Notes under the pieces: model-generated
The model's database searches: none
The model's input: the letters and a program-made list of their open reading frames with translations, nothing else
Told to the model about the DNA's origin: nothing
Program-made: the position numbers and the translations under genes
Part shown: one piece after another, positions 4,832 to 5,825 of the stretch
Numbering within the stretch: position 1 is the first letter of the stretch
How the letters are laid out: each line of letters opens with the position of its first letter
Source of the DNA: Planctomycetaceae bacterium
Lineage (GTDB): Bacteria; Planctomycetota; UBA1135; GCA-002686595
Assembly: GCA_013360535.1 (NCBI GenBank)
Contig: JABWBL010000246.1
Location: forward strand, 1-5,825
Length of the DNA: 5,825 nucleotides
Reading direction: 5' to 3'

Positions 4832-5825
4832 TTACTTGGGTGCCTTGCGGCCGCGCGGATCGAAGGCCTGCAGGATGCGCCGGAGCGCCTCGGTCTGGTT
4901 GGCATCGAGCTCGGCGGGCATGTGGCGCAGGAGGAGATCCTGTCGCCACCAGTTCTCGGGGGATTCGGTGAGCACGTCGGCCAAGGCGTGGAACAACTCA
5001 CCGCTGTTCGCCTCGTCCAGCGACAGCGCGATTCGGTAGGCGGCGTCGGTGGCCCAGCCTTCTTCGTCGGTGACTCGCTCCTCGACAGCAGCGAAGTGCG
5101 ACAGGGCTTCCTTGACCCGCAGAGAGCGCGCTGAAGCGTCGGTCACATCGAGCGCGGCGTAGGAGGCCACGACGCCCTGCCAGTAGGAACCCCAACCGGC
5201 GTCCTCGGGAACGAGCCCCGGCGCCGCCTTGCGGATGAGCTCGCCAGCCGCGTCGAAGCGGCGCGCAGCGATCTCGATCCAGACCAGATTCTCGAACAGG
5301 TGCGCGTAGTTGGGACGCAGCTCGATGGCCACGCTCAGGTAGTCGCGCGCGTCGTCGAGTCGCCCCAGCGAGAAGGCCGCGAGCGCGGCGTTGATGCGCG
5401 GCACGTGAGCCCGCGGTGCCAGCGCGACGGCCTGGGCGCCCGAACGAAGCGCCTCGTCGTAACGCCCCTGCGCGAGCAGCAGGTGGCCGGCGATGTTCGA
5501 CGTCGAAGCTGTCGGAGCGCCGAGCCGACTCTCCAGCCGCACGAGGTCCGCAAAACGCTGCAGTGCAACCTGCTCGAGATCGGCGCCCACCAGTTTCCCA
5601 AAACCGGAGAAGGCGAGGAGCAGCTCCTCCGCGTGCGGGATCGCGCGCACTTCCGCCTCCGCGAACAGCTGCAGCGCCTCGGGTCGCCGCTCCTGACGGA
5701 GCAGGTGGTATCCGAGCAGGTACCGATCGATGGCCGTGGTCGCCGCCGGCAACCCGGCGAGGTCCAGCGCCGCAAAACCACCCGACCGGGCCTCGGCGCT
5801 CGCGTAGCGCCGCGCGAGCTCGCGC
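4832..5825 (-). CDS. TPR-repeat protein, N-terminus outside the window
   Basis: The frame is open from the TAA at 4832 to the right edge, giving 330 visible residues. A TTG at 5752 could serve as a start, but the 24 codons upstream of it have 21 G/C third positions and read as helical sequence (ELARRYASAEARSGGFAALD), so I treat the gene as cut by the window edge. Counting from the first visible codon, tetratricopeptide-like helix pairs occur at about 30-61, 107-140 (GRYDEALRSGAQAVALAP), 141-174 (GRLDDARDYLSVAIELRPN) and 175-206 (RRFDAAGELIRKAAP), with the usual G/Y/A spacing. The C-terminal 120 residues are helical and end in a basic tail. TPRs mediate protein-protein contacts; no enzymatic domain is visible. 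It could be the C-terminal part of a larger protein such as a TPR-linked kinase or regulator, but nothing in the window shows that. Confidence 0.85.
   Translation of the reverse strand, partial: RELARRYASAEARSGGFAALDLAGLPAATTAIDRYLLGYHLLRQERRPEALQLFAEAEVRAIPHAEELLLAFSGFGKLVGADLEQVALQRFADLVRLESRLGAPTASTSNIAGHLLLAQGRYDEALRSGAQAVALAPRAHVPRINAALAAFSLGRLDDARDYLSVAIELRPNYAHLFENLVWIEIAARRFDAAGELIRKAAPGLVPEDAGWGSYWQGVVASYAALDVTDASARSLRVKEALSHFAAVEERVTDEEGWATDAAYRIALSLDEANSGELFHALADVLTESPENWWRQDLLLRHMPAELDANQTEALRRILQAFDPRGRKAPK

Overview
This is a GC-rich bacterial window with five protein-coding genes, four on the minus strand and one on the plus strand. The likely source is a planctomycete or a similar high-GC environmental lineage. 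That rests on the base composition, the near absence of Shine-Dalgarno sequences, a DUF1573-type secreted protein, and a large secreted beta-rich orphan protein. It is an inference; Myxococcota or Acidobacteriota are not excluded.

Layout from left to right. Positions 1-117 form the region downstream of glyA and hold no convincing gene, only a small hairpin at 41-57. Positions 118-1383 (minus) hold glyA, a complete serine hydroxymethyltransferase and the only gene here with a firm enzymatic assignment. Positions 1384-1536 are a divergent intergenic region with a promoter candidate for glyA placed so close to the ATG that the transcript may be leaderless. Positions 1537-2742 (plus) hold a probable lipoprotein with a histidine-rich N-terminus and a DUF1573-like domain. 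It converges on a small two-helix membrane protein (2763-3047, minus). Positions 3048-3179 are an intergenic stretch with two well-formed hairpins behind a 526-residue secreted protein of unknown function (3180-4760, minus). A further hairpin at 4796-4828 sits three bases behind the stop of a TPR protein (4832 to the right edge, minus), whose N-terminus lies outside the window.

The genes do not form an obvious pathway. glyA supplies one-carbon units in the cytoplasm. The DUF1573 lipoprotein, the membrane protein and the secreted orphan all act at or beyond the inner membrane, and the TPR protein is probably a scaffold or the C-terminal part of a larger regulatory protein. GC-rich hairpins without U-tracts lie behind the TPR gene, the secreted-protein gene and glyA, so most genes here look separately transcribed rather than operonic. 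I see no mobile element, CRISPR array, tRNA or rRNA, and no convincing defence or biosynthetic system. The items most worth a second look are the unassigned secreted protein, the His-rich DUF1573 lipoprotein, the hairpin layout and the possible leaderless glyA promoter.
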